This document shows, piece after piece, positions 1 to 6,968 of a stretch of 64,000 nt of DNA. The notes beneath the pieces were generated by a model. That model was given only the letters and a program-made list of their open reading frames with translations. It had not been told where the DNA came from and did no database searches. This DNA is from JAIBJN01 sp963838795 (GTDB lineage: Bacteria; Actinomycetota; Thermoleophilia; Gaiellales; Gaiellaceae). The number at the start of each line of letters is the position of its first letter. Position 1 is the first letter of the stretch. The position numbers and the translations under genes are program-made. The stretch spans positions 1 to 64,000 of the forward strand of contig CAWISL010000005.1 in NCBI GenBank assembly GCA_963838795.1, given 5' to 3'.

Positions 1-45
1 GGTTTGGGCGGGGCCCGCGCCTTCATCCGCGGTTCCTTGTCTTAG
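1..45 (+). CDS. C-terminal end of an unidentified protein (partial)
   Basis: An open frame enters from the left edge and ends at a TAG at 43-45. It gives only 14 residues, GLGGARAFIRGSLS. Third codon positions are mostly G or C, as in the real genes of the window. A repeat with hairpin-forming potential starts at the stop codon, as it does after pucE. It is too short to assign a family, and it could be chance. Confidence 0.3.
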   Translation, partial: GLGGARAFIRGSLS

Positions 46-91
46 GGGCACCCCTCTCCCACCACCCGCTTTCGAGCGTACCGAGTGAAGG
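42..91 (+). repeat. Stop-codon-adjacent repeat, copy A
   Basis: On the plus strand this holds TAG followed by GGGG-CA-CCCC, a CCCACCACC spacer, and a hairpin CGCT-TTCG-AGCG (67-78) followed by TACCGA. A close copy lies on the opposite strand at 2824-2871, after the pucE stop codon. Copy A sits between the incoming plus-strand gene and the end of the cupin gene, so it may help terminate transcription. That role is inferred only from position and hairpins. Confidence 0.5.
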
Positions 92-127
92 CGCGCGTGT
101 CTGTGACGCAGCGTGTCGAAAGTGTGA

Positions 128-526
128 CTACTCGTCCTCCGGCCACCAGCCGGGGACGACTTCGGCGTCCTGGGTGCCGCCAGCGCCGCCTCCGAAGGCG
201 AGGAGCTCGAGCCCGTCGGGACCGGCCTCGAAGGCACGGGTGACCTCGGGCCCGACGCGGAGCGCGTCCAGCGGGCGCAGCTCGACGATCTCGTCGTCCA
301 GCTTCGCCCGACCACCGCCGCCCAGGATCACGTAGATCTCCTCCTGCAAGCCGTGGTGATGCCCAAAAGGCGAGCGCACGCCGGGAGCGAGACGCTGATG
401 GGAGAGGCCGACCTGCTCGGTCTCGAGCGCGCCCCGCGCGAAGCGCGACTCGAGGGCCGGCGAGAACCCGAACTTGATGGCCGAATCCTCGATCTCCAGC
501 AGGTTCGCGTGCGTGAAGCCGCTCAC
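128..526 (-). CDS. Cupin-domain protein coupled to xanthine dehydrogenase
   Basis: A 132-residue single-domain cupin. The first cupin motif is visible around residues 55-70 (FGHHHGLQEEIYVILGG, with the metal-binding HxH and E). The second half of the barrel follows with an acidic-proline turn (PLDALRVGP). The GTG start at 526 overlaps the pucD stop as GTGA, so the two are translationally coupled. This start beats longer upstream frames because those run antisense or out of frame through pucD. It has no signal peptide and is probably cytoplasmic. The substrate is unknown. The context suggests a role in purine or xanthine oxidation, either sensing or binding an intermediate. The cupin fold assignment is firm; any specific reaction is not. 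Confidence 0.85.
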   Translation of the reverse strand: MSGFTHANLLEIEDSAIKFGFSPALESRFARGALETEQVGLSHQRLAPGVRSPFGHHHGLQEEIYVILGGGGRAKLDDEIVELRPLDALRVGPEVTRAFEAGPDGLELLAFGGGAGGTQDAEVVPGWWPEDE

Positions 527-2772
527 GCGAGCCCCACGATCTCGTCGGGCCGCACCGGTGCCCGCACCAGCTCGCGGCCGGTGGCGTCCCGGAGCGCCGC
601 GACGATCGCAGAGGTCGAGACCACCGTCGGCGGCTCCCCCACGCCCTTGACGCCGTAGGGAGCATCGGGCTCGGGATCCTCGACCAGCTCGGTCCAGACC
701 GGCGGCATGTCCAGCGCTGTCGGGATCAGGTAGTCCGTGAAGCTCGCGTTTGTGATCAGTCCCTCCCTCGTCTGGATCTCCTCCATGAGCGCGAGGCCGA
801 GGCCCTGCGCGGTGCCGCCCTCGATCTGGCCGTGGACGGCCTGAGGATTGAGCGCGCGGCCGACGTCCTGCGCCGTGCCGATCCAAACCACCCGCGTCAA
901 GCCGAGGTCGACGTCCACTTCCGCGACTACCCGCATGGCCGAGCAGGCAAACGCCACATGCGCCCGCTCGCCGTCGGCAACCTGCCCCGTCTCCGGGTCG
1001 AGCGGGTACGTGCGCGCGTGACGGTAGACACGCTCGACACTGATCTCGTCGCCGGGCTCGAGCGCGCCGCCGCGACGCTCCAGCTCCTGCCTGACCTCGC
1101 GGCAGGCGAGCTGGACGGCCCCCGCGGTCATCCACGTCTGCCGCGATGCCGAAGACGACCCCGCGGACTGCACGGCCTCCGTCGTGTGCGGGGCGACGAC
1201 GACGTTCTCGACGTCGAGCTCGGTGCGCGCAACCTGGGCCATGACGTTGACGACGCCCTGGCCGACCTCCGCCGCCGCCGAGTGCACCTCGGCGACCAGC
1301 TCGCCGTCGGCGTCGGTGAAGAGCCGGACCCGCGCGGCGCAGAAGTCGTCGAAGCCCTCCGAGTAGCAGATGTTCTTGAAGCCGACCGCGAAGCCGACAC
1401 CGCGGCGGACGCCTTCCCCTCGCGTCGTGTTGCCGGCGCCGCCAGGGAGCCGGATCGGGTCGCGCGGCAGCTCCTCCGCGTCCGGAATCGGGATGTCGGC
1501 ACAGCGGCGGATCACCTCGGCGACCGGCAGCGAGCCCGTGACGACCTGTCCGGTCGGGAGCACGTCGCCGGGGCCGAGCGCGTTTCGCAGGCGCAGCTCC
1601 ACGCGGCCGAGCGCGAGCGCGTCAGCGAGCTTGTCCATCTGCGCCTCGTGCGCGAAGCAGGACTGGACCGAGCCGAAGCCGCGCATGGCGCCGCAGGGCG
1701 GGTTGTTCGTGTAGACGCAGGTGGCCTCGAGCAAGGCGTTCGGAACCGAGTACGGGCCGCAGGCGAAAGAGGCGGCGTTCGACGTGACCGCGGTGGAGCT
1801 CGAGGCGTAGGCGCCGCCGTCGAGCAGGATGCGCGCCTGCACCGAGACGAGCTTCCCGTCCCGGTTCGCGCCGTGCCGCATCCAGATGCGCGCCGGGTGG
1901 CGATGGATGTGGCCGACGAACGACTCCTCGCGGTTGTAGACGAACTTCACCGGGCGGTTCGTGTCCAGCGCCAGCATGGCGCCGTGGATCTGCATGGACA
2001 GATCCTCGCGTCCGCCGAAGGCGCCGCCGACGCCCGCCAAATGGATGCGGACGCGGTTCGGCGTCAGGCCCAGGCACGGCGCGACCTGGTCGCGGTCGAC
2101 GTGCAGCCACTGCGTGGCGACGTAGATGTCCACGCCGCCCTCGCCATCGGGGACGACCAGCCCGGACTCGGGGCCGAGGAAGGCCTGGTCCTGGATGCCG
2201 AGCTCGTAGGTTCCTTCCACGGTGACCTCGGCCTCGGTGTCGGGATCGCCGTGGCGGATGACCATGTGACGGACGACGTTGGGGCGCGAATCCTCGTAGT
2301 AGCCGTGGCCGTCCGTCCAGCGTTCGGGGTGGATCGGTGCTGACTCGGTCGCGCGCTCCGGATCGACGATCGGGTCGAGCGGCTCGTACTCGACTCGGAC
2401 CTCGGCCGCCGCTCGGCGGGCTTGCTCCGGGTGCTCGGCGGCGACGATTGCCACGGGCTCGCCGAAGTAGCGCACGCGCTCGAAGGCGAGCACAGGCTGG
2501 TCCGGGAACTCGAGCCCGTAGCGCTTCTCGCCGGGGACGTCCTCGTGCGTGAGCACCGCGTGGACCCCGGGCATGCCCGCCGCGCGCGTTGTGTCGATCG
2601 CGGTGATGAGCGCGTGAGCATGCGGGCTGCGGACGGTGTGGCCCCAGAGCATCTCGGCTGCGTAGAGATCGCTCGCGTAGGCGAACTCGCCGGCGACCTT
2701 GGGGATCGCGTCGACCCGGCGGACGGACTCGCCGACGCGGCCGAGCTCCAGCTTGCGGGCGGGCGTGCTCAT
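523..2772 (-). CDS. pucD: Xanthine dehydrogenase, molybdopterin-binding subunit (PucD type)
   Basis: A 749-residue large subunit of the xanthine oxidase family. It binds the molybdenum cofactor and should oxidise hypoxanthine/xanthine to urate. The N-terminal domain (about 15-130) carries the family pattern VGESVRRVDAIPKVAGEF. Mo-cofactor loops are visible at about 246-257 (AGVGGAFGGRED), 362-368 (AMRGFGS) and near the C-terminus (GVKGVGEPP, with the catalytic Glu). The sequence closely resembles actinobacterial and Bacillus PucD rather than CO dehydrogenase. The ATG at 2772 lies 96 bp downstream of pucE, a gap filled by repeat copy B. With pucC and pucE it forms a three-subunit enzyme. It overlaps the downstream cupin by 4 bp. 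Family certainty is high; xanthine as substrate is inferred from the PucD likeness and the urate genes at 26-27 kb. Confidence 0.9.
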   Translation of the reverse strand: MSTPARKLELGRVGESVRRVDAIPKVAGEFAYASDLYAAEMLWGHTVRSPHAHALITAIDTTRAAGMPGVHAVLTHEDVPGEKRYGLEFPDQPVLAFERVRYFGEPVAIVAAEHPEQARRAAAEVRVEYEPLDPIVDPERATESAPIHPERWTDGHGYYEDSRPNVVRHMVIRHGDPDTEAEVTVEGTYELGIQDQAFLGPESGLVVPDGEGGVDIYVATQWLHVDRDQVAPCLGLTPNRVRIHLAGVGGAFGGREDLSMQIHGAMLALDTNRPVKFVYNREESFVGHIHRHPARIWMRHGANRDGKLVSVQARILLDGGAYASSSTAVTSNAASFACGPYSVPNALLEATCVYTNNPPCGAMRGFGSVQSCFAHEAQMDKLADALALGRVELRLRNALGPGDVLPTGQVVTGSLPVAEVIRRCADIPIPDAEELPRDPIRLPGGAGNTTRGEGVRRGVGFAVGFKNICYSEGFDDFCAARVRLFTDADGELVAEVHSAAAEVGQGVVNVMAQVARTELDVENVVVAPHTTEAVQSAGSSSASRQTWMTAGAVQLACREVRQELERRGGALEPGDEISVERVYRHARTYPLDPETGQVADGERAHVAFACSAMRVVAEVDVDLGLTRVVWIGTAQDVGRALNPQAVHGQIEGGTAQGLGLALMEEIQTREGLITNASFTDYLIPTALDMPPVWTELVEDPEPDAPYGVKGVGEPPTVVSTSAIVAALRDATGRELVRAPVRPDEIVGLA

Positions 2773-2823
2773 GTCTTGTGACTCCGTGGCTCTCTCGTCA
2801 CAGTCCGCGCGCCACGGGCGCGG

Positions 2824-2871
2824 ATTTCGTCGCTACGCTGGAAAGCGGGTGGAGGCATGGGGTGGCCCCTA
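2824..2871 (-). repeat. Stop-codon-adjacent repeat, copy B
   Basis: Read on the minus strand, this begins at the pucE stop: TAG, GGGG-CCA-CCCC, a spacer ending in CCACC, then a hairpin CGCT-TTCC-AGCG and TAGCGA. It aligns with copy A at 42-91 over about 45 bp in opposite orientation. It accounts for most of the 96-bp gap between pucE and pucD. Most other same-strand junctions in this window overlap by 4 bp. Confidence 0.5.
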
Positions 2872-3333
2872 TGAGTCGGGGGTGACGGCCGCCGCTCGGA
2901 CCGCGTCGAAGATCTTCTGGTAGCCGGTACAGCGGCAGAGATTGCCGGAGAGGGCCTCGCGGATCTCGTCGTCGCTCGGGTCCGGGCGCCGCTCGAGGAG
3001 CGCCGCCGTCGCCACGACGAGGCCCGGCGTGCAGAAGCCGCACTGGACGGCGCCCGTGTCGGCGAAGGCCTCCTGGACGCGATGCAGCTGCCCGTCCTCG
3101 CCCAGCCCCTCCACGGTGACGACCTCGTGTCCCTCGGCCTGCGCGGTGAGGACGAGGCACGCGCAGACGAGCGTCCCGTCGAGGAGCACGGAGCACGATC
3201 CGCACTCGCCCTGCTCGCAGGCGTTCTTCGAGCCGGGCAGGCCAAGCTCCTCGCGCAACGTGAAGAGAAGGCTCTCGCCGGCCCAGACGTCCGCCTCGCG
3301 GCGCTCGCCGTTGACGGTGAGCTCGACCTTCAT
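2869..3333 (-). CDS. pucE: Xanthine dehydrogenase, [2Fe-2S] subunit (PucE type)
   Basis: A 154-residue iron-sulfur subunit that passes electrons from the Mo site (PucD) to FAD (PucC). The plant-type ferredoxin cluster site is CEQGECGSC plus a later Cys (VCAC). The second [2Fe-2S] domain has CGFCTPG and CRCTGY. Both motif pairs are complete, and the length is normal for XdhC/CoxS-type small subunits. The ATG at 3333 overlaps the pucC stop (ATGA). The gene is followed by repeat copy B and then pucD. It is cytoplasmic, as part of the heterotrimer or its dimer. Confidence 0.92.
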   Translation of the reverse strand: MKVELTVNGERREADVWAGESLLFTLREELGLPGSKNACEQGECGSCSVLLDGTLVCACLVLTAQAEGHEVVTVEGLGEDGQLHRVQEAFADTGAVQCGFCTPGLVVATAALLERRPDPSDDEIREALSGNLCRCTGYQKIFDAVRAAAVTPDS

Positions 3334-4139
3334 GTCAGCACCCGCTCCAGCGCACGCCCGGTGAGAACCTTCAATGCGTGGCGGCGGTAGGCGGCCGTGC
3401 CGCGGACGTCGTCGATGGGGCTCGCGGCCGCGGCCAGGCGCTCAGGGAACTCGGCTCGGTCGCCGAGCGGAGCGGTGACGAGCGCCGGCACCGGGCCGGC
3501 GGAGCCGTACGCGGCCCGGATCTCCTCCCGCTCCCGGTCGACGGCGAGCGCGAGCGAGCAGACCGCGATCACCATCGCGTTGCGCGGCCCGACCTTCATG
3601 AAGGTCTGGCGGCTCTTCGACGGGGTCAGCCTGACGGCGACGATCAGCTCGTCGTCGGCGAGGCCGTTCCGCTTGGGGCCGACGAGGAACTCCGCGAGCG
3701 GGAGCGTGCGCGTGGCGCCGGCCTTGGCCAGCTCGACCTCGGCGCCTTCCACCAGGAGCGGGGGCAACGCGTCGCCGGCCGGCGAGGACGTGCCGAGATT
3801 GCCGCCGATCGTGCCGCGGTTCCGAATCTGCGGCGAGCCGACGGTGCGCGAGGCCTCGGCCAGCGCCGGGAGGAGCTCGGCCAGCTCCCCCTCCATCGCC
3901 TCGGCGTACGTGAGGCCGGCGCCCAGGCGCAGCGACCCGTTCTCGCGCGACCAGCCGCGGAGCTCGGTCACCTCGTTCAGGTTGAGGATCGCCTCCGGCC
4001 GCGCGCGGTCGAAGTTGAGCTCGACCATCACGTCCGTGCCGCCCTGAATGGGGACGGCGTCCGGCCGCTCGCCCTTCAGCGCGAGCGCCTCGTCGAGCGA
4101 ACGCGGAGTCAGAATCTCCACGGGTGCAGGGTAATCCAT
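3330..4139 (-). CDS. pucC: Xanthine dehydrogenase, FAD-binding subunit (PucC type)
   Basis: A 269-residue FAD subunit of the CoxM/PucC family and the electron-exit subunit of the xanthine dehydrogenase. The FAD-contact motifs are visible: PIQGGTDVMVELN for the pyrophosphate loop (residues about 33-45), and TIGGNLGTSSPAGD with the preceding RNRG around residue 105. I chose the ATG at 4139 because the family typically begins just before the PAPVEIL-type strand. An upstream GTG at 4160 would add seven residues without a better ribosome-binding site. This is the first gene of the pucC-pucE-pucD-cupin operon. A clear promoter is not visible in the 120 bp upstream. Confidence 0.88.
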   Translation of the reverse strand: MDYPAPVEILTPRSLDEALALKGERPDAVPIQGGTDVMVELNFDRARPEAILNLNEVTELRGWSRENGSLRLGAGLTYAEAMEGELAELLPALAEASRTVGSPQIRNRGTIGGNLGTSSPAGDALPPLLVEGAEVELAKAGATRTLPLAEFLVGPKRNGLADDELIVAVRLTPSKSRQTFMKVGPRNAMVIAVCSLALAVDREREEIRAAYGSAGPVPALVTAPLGDRAEFPERLAAAASPIDDVRGTAAYRRHALKVLTGRALERVLT

Positions 4140-4262
4140 GCCGTCGCGGCTCTTGTGCACGCGTCGGCGCGTGGTCGATGAGTCGTGCCTGGGCTCTCTG
4201 CCACGATCGCTCGACCTACTTCTGCTCCTGCTCGCGGCCTCCTGCGGCGGCCGGGCGCCGAC

Positions 4263-5755
4263 CTAGCCGCCGGCTTCGCCCTCAACAGGCCGGGGCGGCT
4301 CGAGGACCACGCGATGGGCGCTCGCCGAGCCGGACTCCGGCTCGACCTCGACGAGGTCGACGGCGCGCGCACGGTCGGCGGCGTCGAGATGGACGAGGGC
4401 GAAGCCGGAGGGCTCCTCCCCCACGCCGAACGCGCCGCCGGCGCCGAGGACCCGCCGTCGACGAGCACGTGGGCGCCCTCGCTCTCGACGTGCTGGAGAT
4501 GGTCGTGGCCGGTGAGGACGAGCACCGGAGCGCCGCCCTGCGCGGCGAGCGCCTCGAGCAGCGCATGCGCGAGCGAATGGCGATGGACGAGGACGATGTC
4601 GGGCTGCTCGGGCAAGGCCGCGTACCAGTCCAGGAACTGCCGTTCCGCGTCGAGGAGCGCCTGTTCCTTCAGCTCCAGCAGGTGGCCCTCGAAGGTGCCG
4701 GTCGCGCTCTCGGCCGGGTCGTCCCACCCTGCCACTTCGAGCCCGGCGATCTCCACCACGGGCTCGCCGTCGGTCGTCCCGTCAGCGAGCAGCCGGCCGC
4801 TCCTGGTCAGCACGATCACGCCCTGCCTTGCGGCGGCCAGCATCAGCGGGCGCGAGTCGTGGTTGCCGGACACAGCGACGACCGGCGAGCCGAGCCGGGC
4901 GATGCCGGGGACGATTCCCGTCTCGTAGCGCGTCCCGCGCTGCGTCAGGTCGCCGATCAGGAAGACCGGCTTCCCGGCCGTGAAGCCCTCCAGCGCCGGC
5001 AGCACGAGGCTGTTGGAATGGAGGTCGGAGGCGACCACGATCGCGCTGTCGATCGGCGCCAGGTCCTCCGAGCGCTCCCCCGCGACCGCGATCAGCCGGG
5101 TGAGGCCCTCGACGGCGTCGCCGTAGGAATCGTCGTAGCCCTCGCCGGCCGCCAGCACGCGCTCGGAGAACTCGAGAAGGCGCGGCAGCTCCTCGCCGTG
5201 GGCGTAGAAGGTTGGCTCGCGGAGCGCGCCGTAGTCGAACCGGCTCACGCCCGCTCCGACCAGGACGACCGCCGCGAACGTGACGACCAGCCCTGCGCCC
5301 GGCCCGAGCAGGAGCCAGCGGCGGCGGTTGAAGACGGCGATGATCGCGCCGCCGAGGAGCCCGCCGAGGGCGCCGCCGAGGAGCGCCAACGCAGCCGCGC
5401 GGCGCAGGCCGTCCGATACCGCGTCCCGAAGCTCGCGCTCCAGCCCGGTCAGACTCGCATTGGCGCTTCCCCCTGTGCGAAGCGCTGCGAGCGCTGCATT
5501 CCGATCCAAGGAGCGAAACTCGAGCTCCACGGCGACCGGCGCCGTGTACGGCTCGGCCCTCACGCCCCAGTCGACCACCGGTACGTAGACGTCCACCTCT
5601 CCGCTCCGGGCCGGGACAACCTTGACGTCGACGGTGCCGAGCGTGACGGAGCGTGACTCGGGAGCGGCAGCGCGCAGGGCTACGACGCTTCCCGCCAGCG
5701 CGAGCGCCGCGCAGACGATGACAAACGCCGCAGTCCTGAGCAGACCCCTGTGCAT
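4263..5755 (-). CDS. Membrane-anchored metallophosphoesterase (frameshifted)
   Basis: A calcineurin-like phosphoesterase with an N-terminal membrane segment (residues about 7-28) and a second hydrophobic stretch at about 120-170. The C-terminal catalytic domain shows the metal-binding motifs in order: ASDLHSN, GDLTQRG, SGNHDS, LVHRHS and LTGHDHLQH. The reading frame breaks near 4452, just after HVLVDGGSS. One missing base restores a continuous protein of about 497 residues (GAGGAFGVGEEPSGF) ending at a TAG at 4263. Substrate unknown. It lies between two molybdenum-hydroxylase operons on the same strand, with no sign of a functional link. The family is certain; whether the break is real or a sequence error cannot be told from here. 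Confidence 0.8.
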
Positions 5756-5818
5756 TCCCGTCCCTCAAGTGTCGACCCCGGCGCGCGAGGCCTCGACCCT
5801 CAAAGGTCGAGATTCACA

Positions 5819-6121
5819 CTACCCGCGGGGAAGATTGCTACGCGCCCGTTCGACCAACGCGCGGCCGTAGTGGCGATGCTCGCCCATGCCCAGCTCCCAG
5901 TCCGCGTGGGCGAGGCGCTTGTCGCGACGGAGCTGGGAGCGAGAGACGGCCCGGGCGCTGTAGTGGGACTCGGCCATGACGGTCGTCCGCATGTAGGAGC
6001 CCTGGGCCAGGCGGATGACCTCGTCGGCCAGCTGGTGGCCCTCGACGCGCGCGACCGTGTGCCAGCGCTCCGGCTCCTCCGGGTCGGAGATCTGGACGTA
6101 GTACGTCGGCTCCGGGGGCAT
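5819..6121 (-). CDS. Conserved-looking 100-residue protein of unknown function
   Basis: A small soluble protein of 100 residues starting MPPEPTYYVQISDPEEPER. It has no membrane segment, no cysteine cluster and no motif I recognise. The composition is rich in Arg, Glu and His, with an aromatic-rich N-terminus and a basic C-terminus. It lies 25 bp downstream of the form II coxM gene on the same strand, so it is probably the last gene of that operon. The ATG at 6121 is the only start that avoids overlap with coxM. The frame has typical high GC at third codon positions, which supports it as a real gene. Confidence 0.6.
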   Translation of the reverse strand: MPPEPTYYVQISDPEEPERWHTVARVEGHQLADEVIRLAQGSYMRTTVMAESHYSARAVSRSQLRRDKRLAHADWELGMGEHRHYGRALVERARSNLPRG

Positions 6122-6146
6122 CTGCGTCCCCGTATGTTCTCTACGG

Positions 6147-6968
6147 CTAGGCCAGCGCCTGCTCCAGGGCCCGCCGCGTGAGGACGCGCGCCAGGTGCTC
6201 GCGGTACTCGCCGCTCGCGTTGTGATCGCTCGGCGGGCTGGTGCCTTCTGCGGCGTGCTCCGCAGCCTTGGCCGGGTCGGAGCCCGACGAGAGCGCCTTC
6301 TCGACGCCGCTCGCGCGGAGTGCCGTCGCGCCCATGTTCGTGAGCGCGACATGCGCGCCGCCGTTCATCCGCACCGCAGCGACGGCGACCGTGGCCCAGT
6401 CCTGGGCACGTCGATTGAACTTCTCGTAGGCCCAGCCGCCGCTGCCCGTCTTCGGCACGCGGATCTCCGTCAGCACCTCCTGCGGGTCGAGCGCGGTCTG
6501 GAGGAAGCCGGCGAAGCTCTCCGCGACCGGAAGGCGCCGTTCTCCGCCCGGGCCCCTCGCCACGAGCTCCGCGTCCAGGGCCAGCAGCACCGTCGGCGCG
6601 TCGGAGGCAGGGTCGCAGTGGGCGACCGAGCCACCGATCGTCCCGCGATGCCGCACCTGCGGGTCGCCGACGAGGCCGGCCGTCTCGCAGACGATCGGGC
6701 ACTCCGCCCGCAGGAGCTCGCTCTGCTCGAGGTCGCGATAGCGGGTAAGCGCGCCGATGGCGATCGCGTCGCCGTCGTCCTTCACGTAGGAGAGATCGGA
6801 GATCCGGCCGATGTCGACGAGCAGCGCCGGCCGCGCGAGGCGGAGCCGCATGAGCGGGAGCAGCGAATGGCCGCCCGCGAGCAGCTTCGCGTCCTTGCCG
6901 GAGCCAAGGAGCTCGATCGCGTGATCGACGGAGTCGGCGACCTCGTAGTCGAACTTCGCCGGGATCAC
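6147..6968 (-). CDS. coxM: Form II CO-dehydrogenase-like hydroxylase, FAD subunit
   Basis: A 273-residue FAD-binding subunit of the CoxM family. The FAD motifs are intact: LLAGGHSLLPLM (residues about 29-40) and RHRGTIGGSVAHCDPASD (about 107-124). The GTG at 6968 overlaps the stop of the large subunit (GTGA), which fixes the start; longer upstream frames are shadows of coxL. It completes the coxS-coxL-coxM set at 6147-9795. Form II enzymes of this family have only weak or no CO oxidation, so the substrate is open. It could be a purine, a nicotinate-like heterocycle or an aldehyde. Confidence 0.88.
   Translation of the reverse strand: MIPAKFDYEVADSVDHAIELLGSGKDAKLLAGGHSLLPLMRLRLARPALLVDIGRISDLSYVKDDGDAIAIGALTRYRDLEQSELLRAECPIVCETAGLVGDPQVRHRGTIGGSVAHCDPASDAPTVLLALDAELVARGPGGERRLPVAESFAGFLQTALDPQEVLTEIRVPKTGSGGWAYEKFNRRAQDWATVAVAAVRMNGGAHVALTNMGATALRASGVEKALSSGSDPAKAAEHAAEGTSPPSDHNASGEYREHLARVLTRRALEQALA

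Noticed and set aside
832..2343. A 503-codon open frame on the plus strand through pucD
   Set aside because: It is antisense to a clear PucD gene, rich in Arg/Gly/Ala with no domain, as expected from high-GC shadow frames.
2773..2868. A molybdenum-cofactor or purine riboswitch in the gap before pucD
   Set aside because: The gap holds short hairpins, but they match the repeat at 42-91 and lie after pucE inside the operon. I could not match them to the conserved core of any riboswitch class.
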